Shown: positions 27,687-37,778, counted from the stretch's first letter. The stretch: DNA of 64,000 nt from Pseudidiomarina planktonica (GCF_900177775.1 NZ_FXWH01000001.1:434001-498000), one strand, 5' to 3'. Notes: generated by a model from the letters alone, not told the origin. Numbers and translations are program-made.

Positions 27687-27976
27687 GCTTAAGCTGGGAA
27701 CTCCAAGACAATAATCGGGTCTGTATTAGCGGCGAGCTAACCCGAAACACGGTTCCGCAATTTTGGCAGGAGCGTTCGCAGTGGTTGCAACAAGATTCAC
27801 TGACGATTGATCTGGCCGGATTAGAGCACGTGGACACGGCTGGCGTTGCCTTGTTAATTGAAATAAAGCGCTGCTTAAATGGCAGCCAGGACGCATTGAA
27901 ATTTGAAAATGCGAACCAACAATTACGAGATATTGCTGCTGTGAGTGGCGTTGGGTCGCTGCTTTCGTTAAGCTAG
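27683..27976 (+). CDS. mlaB: STAS-domain protein MlaB
   Basis: MlaB is a small cytoplasmic STAS-fold subunit that binds MlaF and is needed for stability and activity of the complex. The 97-residue protein consists of one STAS domain (about residues 8-95), with IDLAGLEHVDTAGVALLIEI at the conserved loop. The threonine in VDTAG is at the position often phosphorylated in STAS proteins. It ends the mlaFEDCB set. Confidence 0.92.
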   Translation: MSLSWELQDNNRVCISGELTRNTVPQFWQERSQWLQQDSLTIDLAGLEHVDTAGVALLIEIKRCLNGSQDALKFENANQQLRDIAAVSGVGSLLSLS

Positions 27977-28008
27977 TACACTTATTCTGCCTATTAATAG
28001 TTGTGATC

Positions 28009-29563
<1,555 letters not shown>

Positions 29564-29586
29564 TTAATGCAGCAAATGTCGGCGCG

Positions 29587-30630
29587 TTATTCGGGTAATT
29601 TACCAATAACCGCGTCGACAGTACGCAGTTCATCACCCCGATAGAAGCGAATGGTTAATACAGTTCCCGGTTTAGTATTGGCTACTAAATCCAGCCCCTG
29701 GGCCGGAGTGGAAACCGATTTACCATCAAACTCAATAATAAAATCATCAACTTCTAAGCCGGCTAAAGCAGCTGGGCTACCAGGCGCTACTTCAGTTACG
29801 GTAATGCCTGGAACCGGGCGTTGACTGTTCAAGCTATCGCCTACATTAATTCCCAGATAACCACGCACTACCGCGCCATCGGTAATGATTTTTTGCATCA
29901 CTCGTTTTGCATTCGTACCCGGCACCGCAAAATAAATGCCTTCGCCACCCTCACCGGTAAGTGAGTTATAACTGGCATTGTTAATGCCAACCAGTACGCC
30001 ATTACTGTTAACTAACGCACCACCAGAGGCACCTTCGTTAATAACAGCGTCCATTTGAATTAAATCTGAATAAGAATTGCTGACACCAATACGACCACCG
30101 GTGGCACTAATAATCCCCTGAGTAATGGTTTGCCCCAGGTTGTAAGGGTTACCAATAGCCAGCACCACGTCGCCAACGCGCGGATTCAAATTGTCAGACT
30201 GTGGAATAACGGGCAGGTTGTCGGCATCTATTTTTAACACCGCAAGGTCGGTGTAGCGGTCACTACCTACCAGCTGAGCACCATAGCGACGGCCATCTTG
30301 CAACGCGATTTGAATTTGGTCTACGTCGGTAACCACATGATACGCAGTTAAAATGTAGCCCCGGCTATTCATAATTACACCGGAACCCAAGCGCCATACT
30401 GTGGTTGGTCGAGGATTAAAAAATGACCCGCGCACTTCGCCAACGCTATAGATATTTACTACGGCTGGCGCGGCGCGATTCACTGCATCAGCAAAAGAAA
30501 CCGGTGCCTGATCGGTTTGCGGTTGACCGTTTTTATTCAGCCATGGCATGGCAAGTAGCACAATAGCCGCAACCACTAGTCCTAGTGCCGCCGAGCGACC
30601 GAAAAATTGCAGCAGTTGCCGTGCCTTCAT
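29587..30630 (-). CDS. degS: Stress-sensing periplasmic protease DegS
   Basis: DegS is the inner-membrane-anchored trypsin-like protease that senses misfolded porins via its PDZ domain and cleaves RseA to release sigma-E. The 347-residue protein has an N-terminal membrane helix (about 13-30), the protease domain with triad H98 (TAYHVV), D128 (YTDLAVL) and S202 (NEGASGGAL), and one PDZ domain (about 255-345). The serine motif reads GASGG instead of the common GNSGG. A single PDZ plus the membrane anchor separates it from DegP/DegQ. Confidence 0.96.
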   Translation of the reverse strand: MKARQLLQFFGRSAALGLVVAAIVLLAMPWLNKNGQPQTDQAPVSFADAVNRAAPAVVNIYSVGEVRGSFFNPRPTTVWRLGSGVIMNSRGYILTAYHVVTDVDQIQIALQDGRRYGAQLVGSDRYTDLAVLKIDADNLPVIPQSDNLNPRVGDVVLAIGNPYNLGQTITQGIISATGGRIGVSNSYSDLIQMDAVINEGASGGALVNSNGVLVGINNASYNSLTGEGGEGIYFAVPGTNAKRVMQKIITDGAVVRGYLGINVGDSLNSQRPVPGITVTEVAPGSPAALAGLEVDDFIIEFDGKSVSTPAQGLDLVANTKPGTVLTIRFYRGDELRTVDAVIGKLPE

Positions 30631-30745
30631 GCGGAATCCTTTGCTTAATTCTTAGTATATTTTTTTGGGTTATTTGGCATCGCGGTATCTGGCTACGAAT
30701 AAGTAAGATAAACAGTTAGATACGCAATCCTAGATAGCATAGCAC

Positions 30746-30791
30746 TGAAGCCAGCCTGAAGACAGTAAACACCATCGTCAGGCTGGCTTCA
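30746..30791. repeat. 14-bp perfect inverted repeat between degQ and degS
   Basis: TGAAGCCAGCCTGA (30746-30759) and TCAGGCTGGCTTCA (30778-30791) are exact complements across 18 bases. It lies after degQ and upstream of degS on the minus strand. A stable RNA hairpin would form, acting as terminator or 3'-end protector; there is no T-run. Confidence 0.6.
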
Positions 30792-30805
30792 GCTATTCTT
30801 GCAGC

Positions 30806-30822
30806 AGGGGGCAATACCCCCT
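30806..30822 (-). terminator. GC-rich hairpin just after degQ
   Basis: AGGGGG (30806-30811) and CCCCCT (30817-30822) pair around a 5-base loop, 10 bases after the degQ stop. No T-run follows on the minus strand, so termination strength is uncertain; the 14-bp inverted repeat is next. Confidence 0.5.
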
Positions 30823-30832
30823 TGAGTACTAG

Positions 30833-32185
30833 TTAGCGTCCGCGCAGAACCAAGTATAACTGCGAGTTTCCTCGTTGCAGGTTCAGGGCAATAACGCCAC
30901 CGACATTATCAAGTGCCTGGCGTAATTCGGACAAACTATTTGTTGGGGTTTTATTCACGCCCAGAATAATATCGTTCTGACGTAAACCAAGGCGCGCCGC
31001 AGGAGAATTTTCTGCTACCTCAGTAATCAGTACACCGCCGCCTGAGTTCACCGATAAGGAAACACCTTCCAGTGCCGGATGTAATTCGGCCGCTACGGTA
31101 GCGCTTTCTTCGTTGTCGAGTACCACAGAAACATCCATTTCGTCGCCGTCGCGAACAATGTTCAGGGTAACTTCTTTACCTGCACCTATACTGCCAACAC
31201 GGGCGGCAAGCTCAAAGAAGGAACGAATAGATTCACCGTTTACGCCAACAATAACGTCACCAGATTTTAACCCGGCTTGCTCGGCAGCTGAGTCTGCAAT
31301 AACTTCAGCCACAAAAGCGCCTTGGGTCATCTCTAAATCCAATGCATTGGCAATGTCCTGAGTCAGGTTGTCGCCGCGCACGCCAAGCACTCCGCGGCGC
31401 ACTTCACCAAATTCCAGTAACTGATCGACCAGATTGGTCATCATGTCCGCCGGAATGGCAAAGCCGATACCAATGTTGCCGCCGCCAGGGCCCAGAATAG
31501 CCGTGTTAATACCAATTAATTTGCCATCCAGAGTAACCAGAGCACCACCAGAATTACCGCTGTTAATAGCGGCATCGGTTTGAATAAAGTTTTCTACTTC
31601 TTCAATGCCCAAACCGCTACGGCCCAGCGCGCTGACAATACCGGAGGTGACGGTTTGGCCTAAACCAAAGGGGTTACCAATAGCTACCACGAAGTCACCA
31701 ACGCGCAGCTGACCGGAGCGGCCGACCTCAATTTCGGTCAGGTTCTTACCGTCTTGAATTTGTAGCAAAGCAATGTCACTGCGAGCGTCGGTACCTATTA
31801 CTTTGGCATCGTACTGGCGACCGTCTTTTAAGGTCACCTGAATTTCCGAGGCATCGTCAATCACGTGGTTGTTGGTAACAACGTAGCCGTTGTCTTTATC
31901 AATAATGACCCCTGAGCCGAGCCCGCGGAAGGGACGTTCCCGTACTTGCTCTTGTGGACTGTTAGGACCAAAGAAAAACCGAAAGGCTTCCGGAACGCGT
32001 TGGCGCACTTCGCGATTACCTTTCACCGAAATATTTACCACCGCTGGTGTTACTTCTTCCAGCATGGGGGCTAACGTCGGTAGTTCTTCTTTATCGTTGC
32101 CAAAAAAAGGTAAGCCGGCTTGCACGGGCACTGATGTAAAAGTAACCGCAAGCGCTAAACCTGCACTAACAAGGAATGTCTTCAT
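30833..32185 (-). CDS. degQ: Periplasmic serine endoprotease DegQ/DegP (Do family)
   Basis: This secreted chaperone-protease degrades misfolded periplasmic proteins. The frame opens at a TTG at 32194, but AGGAG lies ten bases upstream of the ATG at 32185, giving 450 residues with a signal peptide (MKTFLVSAGLALAVTFTSVP, cleavage near VQA|G). The trypsin-like domain shows TNNHVID (His), RSDIALL (Asp) and NSGNSGGALV (Ser). Two PDZ domains follow (about 255-345 and 365-450). The length fits DegQ better than the longer DegP, and DegQ is the usual partner of degS. Confidence 0.95.
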   Translation of the reverse strand: MKTFLVSAGLALAVTFTSVPVQAGLPFFGNDKEELPTLAPMLEEVTPAVVNISVKGNREVRQRVPEAFRFFFGPNSPQEQVRERPFRGLGSGVIIDKDNGYVVTNNHVIDDASEIQVTLKDGRQYDAKVIGTDARSDIALLQIQDGKNLTEIEVGRSGQLRVGDFVVAIGNPFGLGQTVTSGIVSALGRSGLGIEEVENFIQTDAAINSGNSGGALVTLDGKLIGINTAILGPGGGNIGIGFAIPADMMTNLVDQLLEFGEVRRGVLGVRGDNLTQDIANALDLEMTQGAFVAEVIADSAAEQAGLKSGDVIVGVNGESIRSFFELAARVGSIGAGKEVTLNIVRDGDEMDVSVVLDNEESATVAAELHPALEGVSLSVNSGGGVLITEVAENSPAARLGLRQNDIILGVNKTPTNSLSELRQALDNVGGVIALNLQRGNSQLYLVLRGR

Positions 32186-32284
32186 AACATGCAAACTCCT
32201 AAGAATGACAATAACGATTAAATATCACAGCTTAATGACCAGAAATCATTACATAGGTTCGCACAGAATATGTTTCAAGATGTG

Positions 32285-32309
32285 AGCGGATTGCAATTAG
32301 CAATCCGCT
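32285..32309 (-). terminator. Hairpin after zapG
   Basis: AGCGGATTGC (32285-32294) and GCAATCCGCT (32300-32309) form a perfect 10-bp stem with a 5-base loop, a few bases after the zapG stop on the minus strand. There is no clear T-run. It separates zapG from degQ. Confidence 0.5.
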
Positions 32310-32315
32310 GAGGGG

Positions 32316-32774
32316 TTAACTCGTCGCTTTTTTCTTCGCGTCGGTTTTTTTGTCTGCGCCCTTAAACAGGCCGCTGGCGCTATCAGGGTAATCACGCGGT
32401 GGTGCGTCACCACTGCCTGCTTCTTGCTTACGGGAATCATTTTTTACCGTATTCGCTACCCGTAACTGGCGTAACGTGTCTTCCGCAAAAAACGGCAAAT
32501 CATTCTGATATTGGCCTTGTTGCAACAACTCGGCACTGTGGCCTAAGTACGATTGCAACTTACTTTGCGTGTCGGCTAGCTGCTCAACCAGCGCATTGGC
32601 CGTGGCAAAATGCTCCGCTACTTCACGTTGATAGCTCGCCAGTTGCTGCTTGCTGGCGGTAACTTCATCACTTAAGCGCGCCTGATCGGAGTGTTCCTGC
32701 AACCAGTAGCGAGCCACAAAGAAACCGATGACCATACCCACGGCTACCAATAAAACACCAATAATCCAACTCAT
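32316..32774 (-). CDS. zapG: Division-associated inner-membrane protein ZapG (YhcB, DUF1043)
   Basis: YhcB/ZapG is a bitopic inner-membrane protein that interacts with division and elongation proteins and affects cell shape and phospholipid balance. The 152-residue protein has one N-terminal helix (about 4-22, IIGVLLVAVGMVIGFFVARYW), a coiled coil (about 30-85), and the conserved segment YQNDLPFFAEDTLRQLRV, followed by a lysine-rich disordered tail. It is divergent to zapE across 88 bases. Confidence 0.92.
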   Translation of the reverse strand: MSWIIGVLLVAVGMVIGFFVARYWLQEHSDQARLSDEVTASKQQLASYQREVAEHFATANALVEQLADTQSKLQSYLGHSAELLQQGQYQNDLPFFAEDTLRQLRVANTVKNDSRKQEAGSGDAPPRDYPDSASGLFKGADKKTDAKKKATS

Positions 32775-32862
32775 AACTACTCCTTAAAAAGCTCTGCGCC
32801 ATGCTAACATATGCTGTCTTATAGCATAATGCAGAAACACAAAGAGGGGTAGTGGCTGACCC

Positions 32863-33966
32863 ATGAAAACACCTTGGCAACAATATCAGAGTGATTTGCA
32901 GCGCGATGATTTTGAACATGATCCAGCGCAGCAACAAGCAGTAGAAGCACTGCAGCGTCTGTATGACGATCTGTTGGCGTGGCGCGCCCGCGGCAATGGT
33001 TGGCTGGCTAAGCTTAGGCAATTATTCAGCGGCCCGGCCAAGGCTCCGCAAGGGTTGTATTTTTGGGGTGGTGTTGGGCGTGGTAAGACCTATCTGGTGG
33101 ATACTTTTTACAATGCTTTACCCTTTGAGCAGAAGCAGCGCGTTCATTTTCACCGGTTTATGCATCGTGTACACGAAGAATTAAAAGGCTTAAAGGGGGT
33201 CAGCGATCCCTTGCCAATTATTGCGGAAAAACTAGCCGGTGAAGCTCAGGTATTGTGTTTTGACGAATTTTTCGTGCAGGACATCACTGACGCTATGTTG
33301 CTGGGTACGCTGATGCAGGAGCTATTTAAACGCCAGGTGGTACTTATTGCCACGTCCAATATAGTTCCTGATCAACTCTATAAAAATGGGTTGCAGCGGG
33401 AGCGTTTTTTACCGGCAATTGCATTGATTAACCAGAATTGCCAGGTGCTTAATGTAGACGGTGGGGTGGATTATCGGTTGCGCACCCTGACTCAGGCCGA
33501 AATTTACCATGCACCGCTGGATGCCGACGCGGACGAAAACCTGCTCAACTACTTTTTCCAACTGGCACCGGATCATCAGAGTCACTGCACCGATGGCACT
33601 ATAACCATTAACGGTCGCGACATTTCCGTGCGTCGCGAAACCGACGACGTGGTGCTATTTGATTTTATGGCGATTTGCGGCGGGCCACGTAGCCAGAACG
33701 ATTACATCGAAATCGCGCGCTTGTATCATGCGGTTTTAATTAGTGATTTGCCTCAGCTCGGCAGTAATAACGATGACGCTGCGCGGCGTTTTATCGCCTT
33801 GGTCGATGAATTCTATGAGCGTCGGGTGAAACTAATTATGTCAGCGGCAGTGTCGATTGAGCAGTTGTATTCAGGCGGCAAACTGGAGTTTGAATTCAAA
33901 CGCTGTATTAGCCGTTTAAAAGAGATGCAGAGCCATGAATACCTGGCACTGGGACATTTAGCTTAA
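32863..33966 (+). CDS. zapE: Cell division protein ZapE (AFG1-like ATPase)
   Basis: ZapE is an AFG1-family ATPase that associates with the Z ring during constriction and is important under heat or low oxygen. The 367-residue protein has Walker A WGGVGRGKTYL (about residues 68-78), LCFDEFFVQDITDAMLLG as Walker B and ATSNIVPDQLY as sensor region, all typical. It is monocistronic by position, ending 150 bases before rplM. Confidence 0.96.
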   Translation: MKTPWQQYQSDLQRDDFEHDPAQQQAVEALQRLYDDLLAWRARGNGWLAKLRQLFSGPAKAPQGLYFWGGVGRGKTYLVDTFYNALPFEQKQRVHFHRFMHRVHEELKGLKGVSDPLPIIAEKLAGEAQVLCFDEFFVQDITDAMLLGTLMQELFKRQVVLIATSNIVPDQLYKNGLQRERFLPAIALINQNCQVLNVDGGVDYRLRTLTQAEIYHAPLDADADENLLNYFFQLAPDHQSHCTDGTITINGRDISVRRETDDVVLFDFMAICGGPRSQNDYIEIARLYHAVLISDLPQLGSNNDDAARRFIALVDEFYERRVKLIMSAAVSIEQLYSGGKLEFEFKRCISRLKEMQSHEYLALGHLA

Positions 33967-33979
33967 GGGCATTGGTTAC

Positions 33980-34008
33980 TTTACATCCGCGATCCTTTCC
34001 CCTATAAT
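33980..34008 (+). promoter_or_regulatory. Sigma-70 promoter of rplM-rpsI
   Basis: TTTACA (33980-33985), a 17-base spacer and a perfect TATAAT (34003-34008). The sequence after the -10 is GC-rich (CCGCGCC), as in growth-rate/stringently controlled promoters. Confidence 0.75.
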
Positions 34009-34014
34009 CCGCGC

Positions 34015-34119
34015 CAGCCCACGTTACAGGTACAACGATCGTGCATGTTGCCGGTCAGTTGTGGTTCGCGGGGAAGCCCGGAACTACTGTCGTGAACCTA
34101 TGGAATAGAGTACATATTA
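34015..34119 (+). ncRNA. Structured rplM leader (candidate L13 autoregulatory leader)
   Basis: About 105 bases of leader lie between the probable transcription start and rplM. The transcript can fold into a stem (GGTTC-g-CGGG pairing with CCCGGAAC around a GAAG loop, about 34063-34084) with further pairing upstream. In E. coli and relatives L13 represses its own operon through a leader structure (Rfam L13_leader). I infer the same here; membership needs a covariance-model check. Confidence 0.5.
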
Positions 34120-34548
34120 ATGAAAACATTTGTTGCAAAACCAGAAACAGTACAACGTGACTGGTACGTTATTGACGCTGAAGGTAAAACTCTGGGTCGT
34201 CTGGCGACTGAAGTAGCTCGTCGTTTACGCGGTAAGCATAAACCTGAGTTCACTCCACACGTAGACACCGGTGATTACATTGTTATCGTAAACGCAGAAA
34301 AAGTAGCGGTTACTGGTAACAAGGCTGCTGGTAAGATTTATTACTCGCACTCTGGGTACCCTGGTGGTATCTCTTCGATCACCTTCGAAAAGCTGATTGA
34401 GAAGAAACCAGAAATGGTAATTCAGAAAGCGGTAAAAGGTATGCTGCCTCGTGGTCCACTAGGTCGTGCCATGTTCCGTAAACTGAAAGTGTACGCAGGC
34501 GCTGAGCACAACCATGTTGCGCAACAGCCTAAACAACTCGACATTTAA
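34120..34548 (+). CDS. rplM: 50S ribosomal protein L13
   Basis: L13 is an early-assembling protein of the large subunit. The 142-residue length and sequence are standard ([20 protein letters not shown], then [20 protein letters not shown], and [20 protein letters not shown]). It is the first gene of the two-gene rplM-rpsI operon, preceded by its own promoter and leader. Codon use is strongly biased towards optimal codons, as expected of a highly expressed gene. Confidence 0.99.
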   Translation: MKTFVAKPETVQRDWYVIDAEGKTLGRLATEVARRLRGKHKPEFTPHVDTGDYIVIVNAEKVAVTGNKAAGKIYYSHSGYPGGISSITFEKLIEKKPEMVIQKAVKGMLPRGPLGRAMFRKLKVYAGAEHNHVAQQPKQLDI

Positions 34549-34565
34549 TACGGAGCATGAAGAAA

Positions 34566-34958
34566 ATGGCAGAGAATCAATACTACGGTACTGGTCGTCG
34601 TAAAAGCTCTACCGCTCGCGTTTTCCTGCGTCCGGGTAGTGGCAAAGTGACCATCAATAACACCACACTTGAGCAATATTTTGGCCGTGAAACTGCCCGC
34701 ATGGTAGTTCGTCAGCCACTTGAATTGGTCGAGATGGTAGAAAAATTTGATTTGTACATCACTGTTAAAGGTGGTGGTTCTACAGGTCAGGCAGGTGCAG
34801 TACGTCACGGTATCACCCGTGCACTGATGCAATACGATGAAACTTTACGTGGTGACTTACGTCGTGCGGGTTATGTAACTCGTGATGCACGTCAGGTTGA
34901 GCGTAAGAAAGTCGGTCTTGCCAAAGCACGTAAGCGTCCTCAGTTCTCAAAACGTTAA
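34566..34958 (+). CDS. rpsI: 30S ribosomal protein S9
   Basis: S9 lies in the head of the small subunit; its C-terminal tail reaches the P-site tRNA. An ATG at 34557 is in frame, but GGAG at 34552-34555 is correctly spaced only for the ATG at 34566, which gives [20 protein letters not shown] and 130 residues, the family norm. The basic end [11 protein letters not shown] with terminal KR is conserved. It is followed by an intrinsic terminator. Confidence 0.99.
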   Translation: MAENQYYGTGRRKSSTARVFLRPGSGKVTINNTTLEQYFGRETARMVVRQPLELVEMVEKFDLYITVKGGGSTGQAGAVRHGITRALMQYDETLRGDLRRAGYVTRDARQVERKKVGLAKARKRPQFSKR

Positions 34959-34977
34959 TTGTTGTACTGCTTATTTT

Positions 34978-35006
34978 AAAAAGCCCGGCCTTGTGCCGGG
35001 TTTTTT
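34978..35006 (+). terminator. Intrinsic terminator of rplM-rpsI
   Basis: CCCGGC (34984-34989) and GCCGGG (34995-35000) form a stem flanked by an A-run before and TTTTTT (35001-35006) after. This is the clearest rho-independent terminator in the window. Confidence 0.9.
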
Positions 35007-35016
35007 GTGTTTATCC

Positions 35017-35045
35017 TTGTAAAAATAAGGGTATTTCTTTATCAT
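35017..35045 (+). promoter_or_regulatory. Candidate sigma-70 promoter of petABC
   Basis: TTGTAA (35017-35022), 17 bases, TATCAT (35040-35045), directly after the rpsI terminator and 105 bases before petA. Confidence 0.55.
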
Positions 35046-35104
35046 CTGAAAGCATTTTTTTGCCGTCAGCGATGCCGCTGGCATAAGCAGCAGCTAATTA
35101 CTGA

Positions 35105-35127
35105 CTTCACAGCAATGTACTGTGAAG
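35105..35127. repeat. 8-bp inverted repeat in the petABC leader
   Basis: CTTCACAG (35105-35112) and CTGTGAAG (35120-35127) are perfect complements across 7 bases, 24 bases before the petA start and downstream of the candidate promoter. It could be a leader hairpin or a regulator site. Confidence 0.45.
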
Positions 35128-35150
35128 CGTCCTAACTGGAGAGTAAGTGG

Positions 35151-35741
35151 ATGAGCAATGCGCCTGTAGATAAAGGCCGCCGTCGATTCTTGACCGTCGC
35201 AACTACCGTAGTCGGTGGTGCGGGTGCGGTTGGTGTTGCCGTTCCTTTCATTGCGTCATGGAACCCGAGTGCGAAAGCGAAAAACGCCGGGGCGCCAGTG
35301 GAAGTGAATATTGGTAAAGCCGAACCGGGTCAGTTGATTCGAGTAGAGTGGCGTGGACAGCCTGTGTGGGTTGTTCGTCGAACCCCTGAAATGTTGGAAG
35401 GACTTGCCGCAATCGAAGACGATTTGCGCGATCCGAATTCAGAGCAACCACAGCAACCAAGCTATGCCCAAAACAGATACCGCTCTATTAAAGAAGAGTA
35501 TTTGGTAACCGTTGGTATTTGTACGCATTTGGGTTGTTCTCCGCAGTATCTTCAAGATTCTTTCGGTGAACAGGTTGAAGGCATACCGTCTGGCTTTTTC
35601 TGCCCTTGTCACGGCTCGAAGTTCGATATTGCCGGGCGCGTATTCTCGGGCGTTCCAGCACCATATAACTTGGTAGTGCCGCCACATTATTACATCGATG
35701 ATACGACCATTCTTATCGGTGAAGACGGGGAGCAAGCCTAA
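35151..35741 (+). CDS. petA: Ubiquinol-cytochrome c reductase Rieske iron-sulfur subunit
   Basis: The Rieske protein of the bc1 complex passes electrons from ubiquinol to cytochrome c1. The 196-residue protein has a twin-arginine-like N-terminus (KGRRRFLTVATTVVGGAG) with one membrane anchor. The [2Fe-2S] ligands are in CTHLGC and CPCHGS, and the two extra cysteines form the stabilising disulfide. It is the first gene of petABC; its stop overlaps the petB start by one base. Confidence 0.98.
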   Translation: MSNAPVDKGRRRFLTVATTVVGGAGAVGVAVPFIASWNPSAKAKNAGAPVEVNIGKAEPGQLIRVEWRGQPVWVVRRTPEMLEGLAAIEDDLRDPNSEQPQQPSYAQNRYRSIKEEYLVTVGICTHLGCSPQYLQDSFGEQVEGIPSGFFCPCHGSKFDIAGRVFSGVPAPYNLVVPPHYYIDDTTILIGEDGEQA

Positions 35742-37006
35742 TGTTTAAGAATTTTGTTGCCTGGATGGATGAACGTATTCCCATGACGAAAACATGGAAT
35801 ATCCATCTGGCACAGTACCCAGCTCCGAAAAACTTTAACATGTGGTACCTGTTCGGGGTGCTGGCCATGTTGGTATTGGTTAACCAAATAATCACTGGTA
35901 TCTGGTTAACCATGAACTATGTTCCGTCAGCTGAAGGCGCTTTCGCTTCGGTTGAATTTATTATGCGAGATGTCGAATTTGGCTGGTTGTTGCGCTATAT
36001 GCACTCCACCGGTGCTTCGGCCTTCTTCGTGGTGGTTTATCTGCACATGTTCCGTGGCATGATGTACGGCTCTTATCAGAAGCCGCGCGAGTTGCTGTGG
36101 ATATTCGGTATGCTGATATTCCTGGTGCTCATGGCAGAAGCCTTTATGGGTTACCTGCTACCTTGGGGACAAATGTCTTACTGGGGTGCTCAGGTTATTA
36201 TCTCCCTGTTCGGTGCGATTCCGATCATTGGTGATGACTTAACCTTATGGATCCGTGGTGACTATGTTATCTCCGGAGCTACCCTGAACCGCTTCTTCGC
36301 GTTGCACGTTATTGCCTTGCCATTAGTGCTGGTAATTCTGGTGTTCCTGCATATTGTTGCTCTGCACGAAGTGGGTTCCAATAACCCCGACGGCATAGAT
36401 ATTAAGAAGCCGAAAGGTTCAGTACCAGACAGTGAAAAACCGAAGTTTGAATTCCATGAACGCTTTACTAAGAAGAAAGACATTGTCGATGCGATTCCTT
36501 TCTACCCGTATTACGTGGTGAAAGACTTAGTCGGCATAGGTATTTTCCTGTTCTTCTTCTGTTGGGTTATTTTCTTCAATCCAGCTATGGGCGGGTTCTT
36601 CCTGGAGCCACCAAACTTTGAAGCGGCAAACCCTCTGAAAACCCCAGAGCATATTGCGCCAGTTTGGTACTTCACACCGTTCTACGCTATTTTGCGAGCG
36701 GTTCCGGATAAGCTCTTTGGTGTCATCCTGATGTTTGGCGCTATTGTGTTCTTATTCTTACTGCCTTGGTTAGACCGTGGTCGGGTACGCTCAATTCGCT
36801 ACCGTAGTAACTTCCACAAAATTAACCTAACGGTATTTGTGATTAGCTTTATTGTGCTTGGCTATCTGGGTGTGAAACCAGCAACTGAGGTGTATACCTT
36901 CTTTGCCCGAGTATTCACCTTCTTGTACTTCGCGTTCTTTGGTCTGCTGTGGTTCTACAGTAAAAACGAGAACACCAAGCCACTACCAGAGAGGTTAACC
37001 AAGTGA
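35741..37006 (+). CDS. petB: Cytochrome b subunit of the bc1 complex
   Basis: Cytochrome b carries the two haems and quinone sites of complex III. The 421-residue length is that of full-length cytochrome b (eight helices), not the split b6 form. Haem-ligand histidines lie in LRYMHSTGASAFFVVVYLHM and in FALHVIALPLVLVILVFLHI. PVWYFTPFYAILRAVPDK matches the conserved PEWYFLPxYAILRxxP region near the Qo site, with V in place of the usual E of PEWY (APVWYF). Confidence 0.98.
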   Translation: MFKNFVAWMDERIPMTKTWNIHLAQYPAPKNFNMWYLFGVLAMLVLVNQIITGIWLTMNYVPSAEGAFASVEFIMRDVEFGWLLRYMHSTGASAFFVVVYLHMFRGMMYGSYQKPRELLWIFGMLIFLVLMAEAFMGYLLPWGQMSYWGAQVIISLFGAIPIIGDDLTLWIRGDYVISGATLNRFFALHVIALPLVLVILVFLHIVALHEVGSNNPDGIDIKKPKGSVPDSEKPKFEFHERFTKKKDIVDAIPFYPYYVVKDLVGIGIFLFFFCWVIFFNPAMGGFFLEPPNFEAANPLKTPEHIAPVWYFTPFYAILRAVPDKLFGVILMFGAIVFLFLLPWLDRGRVRSIRYRSNFHKINLTVFVISFIVLGYLGVKPATEVYTFFARVFTFLYFAFFGLLWFYSKNENTKPLPERLTK

Positions 37007-37740
37007 TGAAAAAGTTTCTTATCGCAATGCTAACCCTTCTGCCTGGCTTAGCCATGGCAGCTGGCCCAACCATTCCGTTGGATAGTGCAGACGTAGACTT
37101 GCATGACAAAGCGTCGTTACAACGCGGTGCGCAATTGTTCATGAACTACTGCATGGGGTGTCACTCCATGCAGTACCAACGCTACAACCGTACTTTTGAA
37201 GATTTAGGTATTCCGGAAGATTTGGGTGTGAAGCATTTACAGTTTACTGGCGATAAGCCGGGCGACTTAATGCGTAACTCCATGTCAGCGGAATCCGCTT
37301 CGGCGTGGTTCGGTACCGGTGCTCCGGATTTAACTCTGGTAGCCCGGGTTCGTGGTGCTGATTGGTTATATACCTACTTCCGCTCATTCTATGTTGATGA
37401 GTCACGCCCGTTTGGCGTCAACAACGCGGTGTTCCCGAACGTAGGTATGCCGCACGTAATGCAAGAGCTGCAAGGCGTACCAAGTAAAACTACCGAACGT
37501 CGTATGATTGACGGTGAAATGCAGGACGTTTACGTAGGTATTAAATCTGACGGCAGCGGTATGTTGACGGCGGATGAATATGATCAAGCCATGCTCGATT
37601 TAACCGCATTCCTGGTCTATACCGGTGAACCAATGTTGTTAGAACAGCGCCGCATGGGTTGGTTTGTATTCGGTTTCCTGCTGATTTTCACGATTATGGC
37701 CTGGTTCCTGAAACGTGAATTTTGGCGAGACGTAAAATAA
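37006..37740 (+). CDS. petC: Cytochrome c1 of the bc1 complex
   Basis: Cytochrome c1 accepts electrons from the Rieske centre and passes them to soluble cytochrome c. A signal peptide (MKKFLIAMLTLLPGLAMAAG) is followed by the haem-binding motif CMGCH, the sixth-ligand methionine region near MPHVMQELQG, and a C-terminal membrane anchor (MGWFVFGFLLIFTIMAWFL). The ATG at 37006 overlaps the petB stop by one base; 244 residues. It ends the operon. Confidence 0.97.
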   Translation: MKKFLIAMLTLLPGLAMAAGPTIPLDSADVDLHDKASLQRGAQLFMNYCMGCHSMQYQRYNRTFEDLGIPEDLGVKHLQFTGDKPGDLMRNSMSAESASAWFGTGAPDLTLVARVRGADWLYTYFRSFYVDESRPFGVNNAVFPNVGMPHVMQELQGVPSKTTERRMIDGEMQDVYVGIKSDGSGMLTADEYDQAMLDLTAFLVYTGEPMLLEQRRMGWFVFGFLLIFTIMAWFLKREFWRDVK

Positions 37741-37741
37741 G

Positions 37742-37762
37742 CATCGGTTAACTTAACTGATG
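37742..37762. repeat. 21-base palindrome after petC
   Basis: CATCGGTTAA (37742-37751) and TTAACTGATG (37753-37762) match as an inverted repeat with one G-T pair and one central base. It directly follows the petC stop and could be an operator for sspA or part of a transcript end. Confidence 0.35.
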
Positions 37763-37778
37763 TATGAAGTAGTACGTT

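Noticed and set aside
30746-30791. 14-bp inverted repeat as the ends of a mobile element
   Set aside because: Only 18 bases lie between the arms, there is no transposase nearby and no target duplication; a hairpin between genes is the simpler reading.
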